From assembly GCF_001517425.1 (NCBI RefSeq), contig NZ_FBWL01000154.1, positions 1-60,901 of the forward strand: DNA of 60,901 nucleotides. Direction: 5' to 3'. Below the pieces are notes generated by a model, which saw only the letters and a program-made list of their open reading frames with translations, did not search any database and was not told where the DNA came from. A program made the translations under genes and the position numbers. This document shows positions 44,957 to 53,132 of this stretch, piece after piece. Within the stretch, counting starts at the first letter, position 1; every line of letters starts with the position of its first letter. This stretch comes from Clostridium sp. C105KSO13 (GTDB taxonomy: Bacteria > Bacillota > Clostridia > Lachnospirales > Lachnospiraceae).

Positions 44957-46578
44957 TCCCGCTCTCGCTTTCCCCTGTACCGGTACTCTTTCGGTGAGCA
45001 ATCCTGTGTTTTTTTAAATATGTAACTGAAATAATGAGGATCCTTGTATCCTACCTCGTAGCCTATTTCCGATGTCTTCAGTGCAGAGCACATCAAGAGT
45101 TCTTTCGCCTTGTCCATGCGAACATCCGTCAGATATTCCACAAAAGTCCTGCCCACTTCTCTGCCAAACACGGAGCTGAAATAACTGGGGCTCATATTTA
45201 CAGCTGCGGCGGCCGTATTTAAAGATACATCATCTGACATATAATTGGCCTCAATATATGCTTTCGCTGTTTTAATTACATCTAAATACCTGCTGCCGCT
45301 CACCGTATCCCGCCGCTCAATGGTAATCTTCAGCAGATCTCCCACATATTTCTTCACCTCGGCTGCTGTTGTCACCCGCTGCAGAGCTTCCTCCAGATCT
45401 TCAGCCTCCCCGGCACGTTCTTCCCTAGATATTCCCAGCTTTCCGCAGAAAGAGCTTGCCACAACATACATATCCATAGTAATATACTGCCGCATCAGAG
45501 AAGACTGCAGATTTTCCTTCGGTATTTCCTCAAAATACGCTGCGACGAAACTCTCCACCTCCTCCAATGTTCCTTTTTTCAGAAACTTCTCCATCAATGT
45601 TCGGTTTCTTTCCATCACATCCAGATTCTGTACATTGAATGTTTCCTTTTCATGAAGAAGCTTAATGTCTCTGCTCGTTAATATCTGTCTGGAGTCGTTA
45701 ATAAAACGGGTGGCAAACACTCTTCCCGCCTCTTCGTAGGAATCCCCCAGTTCCCGAATGCGTGACACAGGACCTCCAACACCACCAAAATACTCAACAT
45801 CCGGATATTGCTCCATAATCTCCTTTAAATATTGTTTCAGTCTTTGTACGACTTTCTGAAGATCAGTCCCGGACTCCGCCATTGACAGAAAGGCCCAGCC
45901 TTCCACACCTTTCCGGAAACAGTATACTCCCTGTATCACATTCTGTGCCTCTTCCACTTTAGCGTACGCCTGCATAGCCTGCTTTGGTGTTTCGTAATCG
46001 TCTATTTTTACTGACACTTTAAAGAGCATCACACTGTAAACCCGTGCGCTTAAATCCATACCCAGATCTTTTGCCCACCCTACAGCATCTCCCATGGATA
46101 TATTTCCTGCTGCCAGAGATGTGAACAATTTCATCTTTTCATTTTCCACATTTTCCTGGTTATCCTTTTGAAACTGCTCCTTCAGAGCCTGCTCCTGGCG
46201 TTCCTGTTCCAATTCCCCCCTGATATTTCCCAGCGCCTCCAAAAGCTTCACAGAAGAAACCGGCTTCAGCAGATATTCCGCCACTCCCAGATGGATGGCC
46301 TCCTTTGCATAGTCAAATTCATTATATCCGCTTAGAATCAAAATTTTAATATCCGGCAGTTCCTCGCGGACAAGTCGGCTTAACTCCAGCCCGTCCATAA
46401 AAGGCATCCTAATGTCCGTAATTAATATATCCGGCTTCTCCGACATAATCATAGGATATGCCAATTCTCCGTCACTGGCCTCCCCCACAAATTCATAACC
46501 CTCTTTCTCCCAGTCAATACTGCTTTTAATGGCACTTCTTATTACAATTTCATCCTCTACGAGAAAAACCTTTATCAT
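44953..46578 (-). CDS. YesN-type AraC response regulator
   Basis: A 541-residue regulator. The receiver domain (1-120) has the phospho-acceptor aspartate in DILITDIRMPFMDG near 55 and the lysine in LLKPVSS near 105. A long middle region of about 290 residues has helical content, and a C-terminal AraC DNA-binding domain (about 440-541) contains NMSPSYFSSVFGREVGRTF and EIGYEVGYKDPHYFSYIFKK. It is translationally coupled to the kinase. Such pairs activate sugar-uptake genes, here most likely the ABC genes downstream. Confidence 0.93.
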   Translation of the reverse strand: MIKVFLVEDEIVIRSAIKSSIDWEKEGYEFVGEASDGELAYPMIMSEKPDILITDIRMPFMDGLELSRLVREELPDIKILILSGYNEFDYAKEAIHLGVAEYLLKPVSSVKLLEALGNIRGELEQERQEQALKEQFQKDNQENVENEKMKLFTSLAAGNISMGDAVGWAKDLGMDLSARVYSVMLFKVSVKIDDYETPKQAMQAYAKVEEAQNVIQGVYCFRKGVEGWAFLSMAESGTDLQKVVQRLKQYLKEIMEQYPDVEYFGGVGGPVSRIRELGDSYEEAGRVFATRFINDSRQILTSRDIKLLHEKETFNVQNLDVMERNRTLMEKFLKKGTLEEVESFVAAYFEEIPKENLQSSLMRQYITMDMYVVASSFCGKLGISREERAGEAEDLEEALQRVTTAAEVKKYVGDLLKITIERRDTVSGSRYLDVIKTAKAYIEANYMSDDVSLNTAAAAVNMSPSYFSSVFGREVGRTFVEYLTDVRMDKAKELLMCSALKTSEIGYEVGYKDPHYFSYIFKKTQDCSPKEYRYRGKRERE

Positions 46579-46633
46579 AAACTCCCTCCACTTTGCATAC
46601 GCTCTCGTTTAACGGCAGGTAAACCCGATATGT

Positions 46634-47194
46634 CTATTCAAGATTTGCATGCAGCTTAAACATTTCTTCTTCTGTCTTTGCCAGTTTGTCCATCAGTATC
46701 ATGATTACATTATCACATATAAGCCAGGTCATCTGCTCGAAAGCATTTCCCATAGGCTGCACGGATGTAACATTGCTCTTAAATTCACTCTTCGGTGTAC
46801 TGCCCGGAACATGTACCACCGCATCTGCCATGCTTCCAATCGACGCTTCCGGGAAGATGGTAATTGTAGCCACTGAAGCACCCTGTTTTTTTGCTTTTAC
46901 AGCCATGACCTTCAGACTGCCGGTCTCACCGGATCCGGACACAATAATCAGTAAATCAGCTTTCTGTATGGAGGGTGTGGTAGGTTCCCCCACAAAATAA
47001 ACCGTGAGCCCCAAGTGCATCAGCCGATTGGAAAATGCTCTTGCTACAAATCCGGAACGTCCTGCTCCGGCCACAAAAACTCTTTTTGCTGTCTGGATTT
47101 TATCCGCAAATTTTTCCAGATCCTCCTGACGAATTTGTTCTGCATTTTCTTCCAGCTCCTCCAATATTTTCTTTAAGACTACTGCCTCTGCCAT
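46634..47194 (-). CDS. hxlB: 6-phospho-3-hexuloisomerase
   Basis: A 186-residue SIS-domain isomerase interconverting D-arabino-hex-3-ulose 6-phosphate and fructose 6-phosphate in the ribulose monophosphate pathway. It shows VFVAGAGRSGFVARAFSNRLMHLG (35-58), IVSGSGETGSL near 84 and a C-terminal TWLICDNVIMILMDKL helix, typical of HxlB. It lies 4 bp downstream of hxlA. A related SIS isomerase with another sugar phosphate is possible, but the pairing with HxlA makes HxlB the best call. Confidence 0.88.
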   Translation of the reverse strand: MAEAVVLKKILEELEENAEQIRQEDLEKFADKIQTAKRVFVAGAGRSGFVARAFSNRLMHLGLTVYFVGEPTTPSIQKADLLIIVSGSGETGSLKVMAVKAKKQGASVATITIFPEASIGSMADAVVHVPGSTPKSEFKSNVTSVQPMGNAFEQMTWLICDNVIMILMDKLAKTEEEMFKLHANLE

Positions 47195-47198
47195 TTTA

Positions 47199-47831
47199 TT
47201 AACACTCCTCCATGCTTTTCTTTATCTCTTTTGCGGCCTTTAGAGGATTTTTCGCATGTGTTATGCCGCTTCCCACAATCAGCACTTCTGGTTTCAAAGC
47301 TGCATATTTCGGTGTTGTGTCGGCACTGATACCTCCCGCAACCGATATCCTGGCAGTTTTGCAATACTCGGCCATCACCCGCAGATCATCTATAGGTTTA
47401 CGTCCTGCCGCCTGCTGATCCGTACCTACATGGACTGCCAGACCGTGAGCTCCAAGATTCTCCAGCTCTCTAATACGCTTGGGCATATCCGGGACACAAA
47501 TCATATCCACAACAATTTCTTTATCGTACTTCTCTGCTGCCTCGATGCAGCCCTTTATTGTCAGGTTGTCTGTAATTCCCAGTACTGTCACATAATCAGC
47601 ACCCGCCTTCAGAGCCTCCTCAGCTTCGTAATAGCCTGCATCCATAATTTTCATATCCGCCAGTATTTCCTTTGCAAAGAAGTGCTGCTTAAACATCTTC
47701 ACCGCTCTCATTCCCTCCTGGTAAATAAAAGGAGTTCCAATCTCGATAATATCAATATAATCCTGCACCTTCTCTGTCAATTCAAGTGCATCATCAAAAG
47801 TTAAGTCATCCAGTGCCAGTTGTAATTTCAT
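47199..47831 (-). CDS. hxlA: 3-hexulose-6-phosphate synthase
   Basis: A 210-residue member of the orotidine-decarboxylase superfamily. HxlA condenses formaldehyde with ribulose 5-phosphate to D-arabino-hex-3-ulose 6-phosphate, or runs in reverse. It has the N-terminal LQLALDDLTFDDAL, the active-site motif LADMKIMDAGYYEA near 57-70, AVHVGTDQQAAGRKP near 130 and VAGGISADTTPKY near 163. I start at the ATG at 47831 behind AAGGAGAAGGA; an ATG at 47846 overlaps that site. The UlaD/SgbH decarboxylases are close relatives, but HxlB next door favours HxlA. Confidence 0.85.
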   Translation of the reverse strand: MKLQLALDDLTFDDALELTEKVQDYIDIIEIGTPFIYQEGMRAVKMFKQHFFAKEILADMKIMDAGYYEAEEALKAGADYVTVLGITDNLTIKGCIEAAEKYDKEIVVDMICVPDMPKRIRELENLGAHGLAVHVGTDQQAAGRKPIDDLRVMAEYCKTARISVAGGISADTTPKYAALKPEVLIVGSGITHAKNPLKAAKEIKKSMEEC

Positions 47832-47854
47832 ATCCTTCTCCTTCATTAGAAATT

Positions 47855-48784
47855 TTAGTGTTCACTTCTGAGGAACTCTTCTACTTCTCCTGCTTTAGGA
47901 ATCGACACCTGTGCTCCCATTCTGGATACACAAATTCCTGCCGCAGCGTGGGCAAACCGAATTGCGTCCCGCATTTTATCCCCCTTGCAAAGACGTATGG
48001 CAAGAGCTGCTCCGAAAGTATCTCCCGCCGCTGTGGAATCTACTGCTTTCACCTTAAAACAAGGAATTAGTTCCGCGGTTTTCCCATCGTACAGCAATGC
48101 CCCCCGGGAGCCAAGTTTTAATACCACATACTCCGGCTTAGCTTCTTCATACAGAACCTTTGCTGCTTCTATTGCTTTATCCGTTGTCTCGGGACTGATA
48201 CCGGTGAGGGCCTCTGTCTCCACTTCATTTGGAGATAGAATATAAAGCCCCTCCAGTCTTTTCAGCGGAATGTGCATTGCCGGACCTGCATCTAAAAACA
48301 CCGGAACTTCTCTTTCCTTTGCCAGCTCATAAGTCCGGTACACTGTTTCCAACGGCATTTCCAGCTGCATAATTACCATATCAAACCGTCGCACATCCAT
48401 TGCAGCTTTGACATCCGCCTCACAGATACCGCCATTTGCCCCCATGGCAACATAGGAAACATAACGCCCGTCCTCATGAAGCAGCATCAGGGCAAACCCC
48501 GTCTGCCTGTCGGGATCTGTCACGATACAGTCGGTGTGCACCCCGGCTTTTTTCAGCTCTTTTCGAAGTGATTCTCCATTTGTATCATCTCCCAGGCGTC
48601 CCACCATTGTTACATCCGCCCCCTGCAGAGCTGACGCAATTGCCTGGTTGGAGCCTTTTCCACCTGTAGCATAGCCGTAATTTCCGCATAACACGGACTC
48701 TCCGAACTTCGGAAGCGTATTCGCTCCCTCCATAAAAAGATCCATATTCATACTTCCCACTACTAATATCCTCGGTTTCTCCAT
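47855..48784 (-). CDS. PfkB-family sugar kinase (ribokinase-like)
   Basis: A 309-residue PfkB kinase. It has the N-terminal VVGSMNMDLFMEGANTLPK, the sugar-binding YATGGKGSNQAIASALQG near 38 and the C-terminal catalytic DSTAAGDTFGAALA near 247. Ribokinases show this STAAGDTF signature, so ribose is possible. In an operon with AlsE and HxlA/B, phosphorylation of a ketohexose such as allulose at C6 is an attractive alternative. It is 44 bp downstream of the LacI gene. Confidence 0.88.
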   Translation of the reverse strand: MEKPRILVVGSMNMDLFMEGANTLPKFGESVLCGNYGYATGGKGSNQAIASALQGADVTMVGRLGDDTNGESLRKELKKAGVHTDCIVTDPDRQTGFALMLLHEDGRYVSYVAMGANGGICEADVKAAMDVRRFDMVIMQLEMPLETVYRTYELAKEREVPVFLDAGPAMHIPLKRLEGLYILSPNEVETEALTGISPETTDKAIEAAKVLYEEAKPEYVVLKLGSRGALLYDGKTAELIPCFKVKAVDSTAAGDTFGAALAIRLCKGDKMRDAIRFAHAAAGICVSRMGAQVSIPKAGEVEEFLRSEH

Positions 48785-48828
48785 AAATATCCTCCCTTAC
48801 TAGCCTCTTGCATAAACAGAACAATAAC

Positions 48829-49845
48829 TCATAAGTCATGAATTTTAAGAACCGGTGTCAAAATAATCTGTTTCAACGGCATCTGGGGATATGCTACTCT
48901 GTCACTCAGCAGATTCATTGCATGACGTCCCATTTGATTGCCGTCCCGTTCAATATAACTGAAGTTATTATTAATAATGTCAAACGCCTCTATTCGATCC
49001 AGCCCTATGCATGCAATATCTTTCGATAAGCGTTCTCCGCGTTCGTACAATGCTTTCAAAAAACCCAGACTTGTCCTGTTATTACAGGTCAATACCGCCG
49101 TTGGTCTGTTTTCCATGGCAAGAAGCTTTTTTGAAAAATTATACGCTGTGGTCATTCGGTAGTCACCCTCAAATATATATTTCCTGTTCATAGGAAGGCC
49201 GGCTTCCCTCATTGCCTTTTCATATCCTCTGTAGCGTCCTCTGGCCAGTACTCTATCCATGGTGGCATTTAAAAGACCTATTTTGGTATGTCCTGCATGT
49301 ATCAGTGCCTTTGCAGCCTCACACATGGCTTTCTCGTCATCAAAAAATACACCATCGTATTCTTCCATACTGTCTGTCTGCCGGTCCATAATTACAATTG
49401 GCACATTCAAATCTTTTAAAAGCTTATTAATTGATATCTGCTGTTCCTTTGTAGTGTAGTCCACCGCAGGAGTGTAAATCAGCCCCCTCACCCTGTGCCC
49501 TTTCAGCATCAGTAAAGCCTTTTTATCCTTTTCTGCACTGTCATCCGAGTTACAGCAAATCATCATATAGTTACTCTTATCTGCGATTTCTGTAATCCCT
49601 CTTAATATATCTCCGAAAAAAGGGTTATCTACTTCGGGCACGATTACACCAATCGTATCAGACTGCCGTCCAGACAAATTCCGCGCCGCTGCCGATGGTG
49701 AAAAATTCTGTTCTTTCATAATATTGAGAATACGTTCCTTTGTTTCCGGTTTAACGGAAGCTGATCCATTGAGCACACGCGATACTGTAGCTTTCGAAAC
49801 ACCGGCTTCTCTTGCAATGTCATTAATCGTAAATTCCTTGGGCAT
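48829..49845 (-). CDS. LacI-family transcriptional regulator
   Basis: A 338-residue LacI repressor. The N-terminal helix-turn-helix is FTINDIAREAGVSKATVSRVLNG (4-26) with hinge SPSAAARNLSGRQSD near 52-66. A type I sugar-binding effector domain fills the rest. It is encoded second in the operon. A perfect LacI-type palindrome lies at 50612-50625 just downstream of the operon promoter, so autorepression relieved by a sugar or sugar phosphate is likely. Confidence 0.93.
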   Translation of the reverse strand: MPKEFTINDIAREAGVSKATVSRVLNGSASVKPETKERILNIMKEQNFSPSAAARNLSGRQSDTIGVIVPEVDNPFFGDILRGITEIADKSNYMMICCNSDDSAEKDKKALLMLKGHRVRGLIYTPAVDYTTKEQQISINKLLKDLNVPIVIMDRQTDSMEEYDGVFFDDEKAMCEAAKALIHAGHTKIGLLNATMDRVLARGRYRGYEKAMREAGLPMNRKYIFEGDYRMTTAYNFSKKLLAMENRPTAVLTCNNRTSLGFLKALYERGERLSKDIACIGLDRIEAFDIINNNFSYIERDGNQMGRHAMNLLSDRVAYPQMPLKQIILTPVLKIHDL

Positions 49846-49857
49846 GGACTTTTCTCC

Positions 49858-50520
49858 TTATCCTATGATACTCCTCAGTTTACGGATTCCCGGCTGTACC
49901 TGATCAAGTCCGCGCAGAAAACTTGAGGTTCCTGCCACAAAGATATCTGCGTGTTTTTTCGACATTTCTCCTGCCAAGTCATAGCTTACATTGCCGTCCA
50001 CCTCAATCTCGATATTGGAGTACCCTTGTGCATCCAGATAATTCCGACAGTCTTCTATCTTCCGGATGGTCTGAGGAATTGCCTTCTGCCCGGCAAACCC
50101 CGGATTAACGGTCATCACCAGCAGGCCGTCCATGTCATCTAAAACGTACCGGAGGCTTTCCACCCTTGTGGCCGGATTAATAGCAACCATCGTTTTGGCT
50201 TCGGCCGCCTTTATTGCCTGCAAGGTCTTTTGTAAATGCTGGGTGCTTTCCGGATGTACAGACACATATTCTCCCTCCTGAAAATCAAACCACTCAATTT
50301 TCCTTTCCGGGTTATTAACCATCAAATGTACATCCAGGGGGATATTTGTTAATTTGCGCAGCTGTTTAACATAATCTGTTCCCAGAGTATAGTTGGGAAC
50401 ATACTCACCGTCCATTATATCAATATGCAGGTACTCAATTCCCTCTTTTTCAAATATCTGCAGATATTCTTTCAATTTGTCAATTTCAACACACATCATT
50501 GATGGGGATATCTTCTTCAC
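49858..50520 (-). CDS. alsE: AlsE-like allulose-6-phosphate 3-epimerase
   Basis: A 220-residue TIM-barrel epimerase of the ribulose-phosphate 3-epimerase superfamily. Metal ligands are in LHIDIMDGEYVPNYTL near 31-46, DVHLM near 64 and EIEVDGNVS near 172. The N-terminal KISPSMMC, VHPEST, MTVNPGFAGQ and EIEVDG are closer to E. coli AlsE (KISPSLMC, HPET, MTVDPGFAGQ, EIEVDG) than to Rpe. I therefore favour allulose 6-phosphate to fructose 6-phosphate. Ribulose or another ketose phosphate cannot be excluded. It is the first gene of the operon. Confidence 0.75.
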   Translation of the reverse strand: MKKISPSMMCVEIDKLKEYLQIFEKEGIEYLHIDIMDGEYVPNYTLGTDYVKQLRKLTNIPLDVHLMVNNPERKIEWFDFQEGEYVSVHPESTQHLQKTLQAIKAAEAKTMVAINPATRVESLRYVLDDMDGLLVMTVNPGFAGQKAIPQTIRKIEDCRNYLDAQGYSNIEIEVDGNVSYDLAGEMSKKHADIFVAGTSSFLRGLDQVQPGIRKLRSIIG

Positions 50521-50611
50521 TTTTTCCTCCTTACTCGGTTATATTTCCTACGAATAACAAAACTGCCACATTCGACATACTAATTTTGTAAGTCACTAAA
50601 TATTCTTGGCA

Positions 50612-50625
50612 TGTAACCGGTTACA
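50612..50625. promoter_or_regulatory. LacI-family operator
   Basis: TGTAACCGGTTACA is a perfect 14-bp palindrome with the central CG typical of LacI/CcpA-family operators. It lies 11 nt downstream of the -10 box and about 92 nt upstream of the alsE-like start, a roadblock position. The LacI protein encoded second in the operon is the obvious ligand. Confidence 0.85.
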
Positions 50626-50635
50626 ATATAAGATA

Positions 50636-50665
50636 AATATAACCCTATTTCTTTCTGCTTGTCAA
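50636..50665 (-). promoter_or_regulatory. Sigma-A promoter of the alsE-lacI-pfkB-hxlAB operon
   Basis: On the minus strand TTGACA (50660-50665) and TATATT (50636-50641) are separated by 18 nt, directly ahead of the LacI-type operator. Confidence 0.75.
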
Positions 50666-50768
50666 TAGTTTCCCAGTTTCAGGAAATCCTGCGGCTCTTG
50701 ATAAAAAAATAGCTGTCCTTTTATAAACAGAAGAAGACTTATGACTGGTTATTTTCACTATGTTTTGT

Positions 50769-50782
50769 TATAATTATGTAAA
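50769..50782 (+). promoter_or_regulatory. -10 box and TTATGTAAA half-site of the ROK gene
   Basis: TATAAT (50769-50774) shares its last T with TTATGTAAA (50774-50782). This is the same one-base overlap seen at both operon promoters near 55657 and 56049. The right half of the operator is not conserved here and no good -35 is visible. It may give weak autoregulation. Confidence 0.5.
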
Positions 50783-50803
50783 AATATATCAGGGACGTTT
50801 TCT

Positions 50804-51931
50804 ATGAAGAAGAATTTTACAGTATCTACATTAAAAATAAATAATGCAAAGAATGTGCTAAATTATATTTACACCCAAAAACGGGCTACCCCTCAGATGC
50901 TGCAGGAAGCTACTTTGCTCAGCCGGCCCACTATAGCACAGATTCTCAGGGAACTTCAGGAAGATCATCTCATTTTTCCGGGTGGACTTGCTGACTCTAC
51001 CGGAGGACGGAAAGCGATGTTATACGAATTTAATCCGGGTATTAAAGTCACCATCGGGGTTGAACTGCTAATTGACCATTATGAGATAGTAGCAATTGAT
51101 TTGTATGCAGAAATTATAAAATTCGAGAAATTTAACCTGATATTTTCTGACAGCGAAGCCTACTTCAATGAAGTCTGCAGTTCTGTTAATCACTTTATTG
51201 ACAGTTTAAATATTAGCCACGGCCAGATACTCGGCGTAGGCATTGCACTCCAGGCGTTGATTTCTGCCGATGGGAGGCATATTATTTACGGAAAGGTTTT
51301 AAACTGCACCGGAATGGATATTGAGGAATTCAACAGCCGGATTCCTTATCCGTGCACTTTTAATCACGATGCAGAGTCCAGTGCGAATGTAGAATTATGG
51401 AGGAATCCTCTTCTAAAAAACGCTGTTTATTTTAATATTCGTTCGGACGTGAGCGGTGCCATCATTATTGACCGCAAGTTTTTTAAAGGTGGTGAATATA
51501 AGAGCGGCGTGTTTGAACACATGACTATTGTTCCGGGCGGAGAACCCTGTTACTGCGGAAAACGGGGATGTGTGAATTCCTATTGCTCACTGGCAGCCCT
51601 TTTGGGGCCCCGGGAAGATATTCAGCACTTTTTCTATATGCTGCGCAAAGGCACTGTTTCCTATCAGAAACGCTGGGATAAGTATCTGGAATATCTGGCC
51701 ATCGCCGTGGACAACCTGCACATGGCGATTAACTGTGATGTTATCCTTGGAGGAAACCTTTCCCGCTACTTGGTTAACAGCGACATTGAAAGACTTCATG
51801 ACCTGGTGAATAAACGGACAGCATTTCCCGCCGCAGATTCATACATCAGTATCAGCTCCTGCTTCAATATTCCTCTATGTATAGGAGCCGCATTGCCTTT
51901 CATAGAAAAATACAAAAACAAAATTATGTAA
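50804..51931 (+). CDS. ROK-family transcriptional regulator
   Basis: A 375-residue NagC/XylR-type repressor. The N-terminal winged helix-turn-helix (about 10-65) includes ATPQMLQEATLLSRPTIAQI. The ROK domain follows, with the zinc motif CYCGKRGCVNSYC near 247 after EHMTIVPGG. The ATP-binding DxGxT motif of ROK kinases is missing (GVELLIDHYE in its place), so it is a regulator, not a kinase. It faces the ABC operon and is likely the reader of the TTATGTAAA-N5-TTTwCATAA operators. Confidence 0.9.
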   Translation: MKKNFTVSTLKINNAKNVLNYIYTQKRATPQMLQEATLLSRPTIAQILRELQEDHLIFPGGLADSTGGRKAMLYEFNPGIKVTIGVELLIDHYEIVAIDLYAEIIKFEKFNLIFSDSEAYFNEVCSSVNHFIDSLNISHGQILGVGIALQALISADGRHIIYGKVLNCTGMDIEEFNSRIPYPCTFNHDAESSANVELWRNPLLKNAVYFNIRSDVSGAIIIDRKFFKGGEYKSGVFEHMTIVPGGEPCYCGKRGCVNSYCSLAALLGPREDIQHFFYMLRKGTVSYQKRWDKYLEYLAIAVDNLHMAINCDVILGGNLSRYLVNSDIERLHDLVNKRTAFPAADSYISISSCFNIPLCIGAALPFIEKYKNKIM

Positions 51932-51936
51932 TGATA

Positions 51937-51993
51937 AAAAGAGGCTGCTGCTTCACAGATGAACACTTCATCCATGGAGCAGCAGCCTTTTGT
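51937..51993. terminator. Bidirectional terminator, ROK gene / binding-protein gene
   Basis: GGCTGCTGCT (51943-51952) and AGCAGCAGCC (51978-51987) form a perfect 10-bp stem with an inner imperfect hairpin. A-rich and T-rich flanks suit both directions. It lies between the convergent ROK and sugar-binding-protein genes. Confidence 0.85.
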
Positions 51994-52003
51994 TTTAACT
52001 TTT

Positions 52004-53032
52004 TTACTTTACCATAGTTGCAAAATCTAATTCTTTATCCGCATATTCTTTTACATTAGAAGAATCGATTACAACGGTACCCGCATCTACGAATTCCTCC
52101 ACGCTCTCCCCATCAAAGATTTTAATTGCCGTATCCACCGCCGTCTGTCCCAGAAGTACCGGATCATTAGAGGCTGTACATTCATATTTGCCGTCCTGAA
52201 TCTGAAGAACTGCTTCCATCAGGCCATCCACACCACATACCATTATATCCGAAAGTCCCTGCTCAGCACATACCTGTGCTGCTCCCAGTGCCATGTCATC
52301 ATTGTGTCCGAAAATAGCGACTACATCTTTATTAGCCTGGAGTAAATCCTGGGTGGCAGGAATTGCCTTGGATCGATCATAGTCGCAATAGGAGGACTGT
52401 ACAACCTTCAAACCGGGCACCTTATCTATTGCTTCATGGAATCCATCTCTTCTGTTCATCATAGTTGTGGAACCGGCTGTTCCCTGAATTTCAAGAATGG
52501 TTCCTGCAGCGCTTTCACCGCCCAGCAACTCAATCAGTTTTTCGCCGACAAGACGACCCATTTCTACGTTATCACGGCCAACCCAAGCAGTATAGTCCTT
52601 CTTTACATTTTTATCAACAGTTACAACAGGGATACCTGCGTTTTTACAAGCTTCAATGCCAGCAGAAGGACCATCTTCATTTACCGGATTAATAATAAGC
52701 ATATTAATTCCCTGAGAAATTAGATCCTGGATATCCTTATTTTGTTTTGCAATATCATTATCTGCATTAAGTGAAACAACGCTGATATCTTTTCCCTTGG
52801 CATAATCTTCGATAATGGGAGTCATATTTGCGAAAAAGGGCGTATCCTGTGAACAATTAGAAAAACCGATTTTAAGTTCATCATCCTTTTTCACTTCTTT
52901 ACTTGTTGTTTCCTTACTTTTGTCTGTACTGTCACTTTTGTTTTCATTCTCTGTTGTAACGGCACCACAGCCTGCTGTAGCAAGCACCAGTGCAGCTGCC
53001 ATTGTTAATGCTGTTAACTTTTTCAACTTCAT
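52004..53032 (-). CDS. RbsB-like sugar-binding lipoprotein
   Basis: A 342-residue type I sugar-binding protein with a lipoprotein signal (MKLKKLTALTMAAALVLATAGC, Cys near 22) and an acidic, Lys/Ser/Thr-rich linker. The ribose-binding fold is recognisable by IGFSNCSQDTPFFANM, LIINPVNEDGPSAGIEACKNAGIPVVTVD and FGHNDDMALGAAQV. I start at the ATG at 53032 behind AGGAGG; the longer upstream frame overlaps the permease. As the last gene of a transporter facing the tetritol enzymes, it likely binds a polyol or short sugar. Confidence 0.9.
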   Translation of the reverse strand: MKLKKLTALTMAAALVLATAGCGAVTTENENKSDSTDKSKETTSKEVKKDDELKIGFSNCSQDTPFFANMTPIIEDYAKGKDISVVSLNADNDIAKQNKDIQDLISQGINMLIINPVNEDGPSAGIEACKNAGIPVVTVDKNVKKDYTAWVGRDNVEMGRLVGEKLIELLGGESAAGTILEIQGTAGSTTMMNRRDGFHEAIDKVPGLKVVQSSYCDYDRSKAIPATQDLLQANKDVVAIFGHNDDMALGAAQVCAEQGLSDIMVCGVDGLMEAVLQIQDGKYECTASNDPVLLGQTAVDTAIKIFDGESVEEFVDAGTVVIDSSNVKEYADKELDFATMVK

Positions 53033-53066
53033 GTTTTTTCCTCCTAAAAATGATTTGATAATTAAC

Positions 53067-53084
53067 TTATCGGGGCCCCGATAA
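53067..53084. repeat. 18-bp perfect palindrome before the binding-protein gene
   Basis: TTATCGGGGCCCCGATAA is a perfect 18-bp palindrome with eight central G/C bases, in the 100-bp gap between permease and binding-protein genes, 35 bp before the start codon. As RNA it could form a stable stem that protects or processes the mRNA; as DNA it could be an operator. Confidence 0.6.
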
Positions 53085-53132
53085 TATCTGAAAAGCCGTG
53101 GCTGTTCATTCTTGAGCACAGTAGAAATATCT

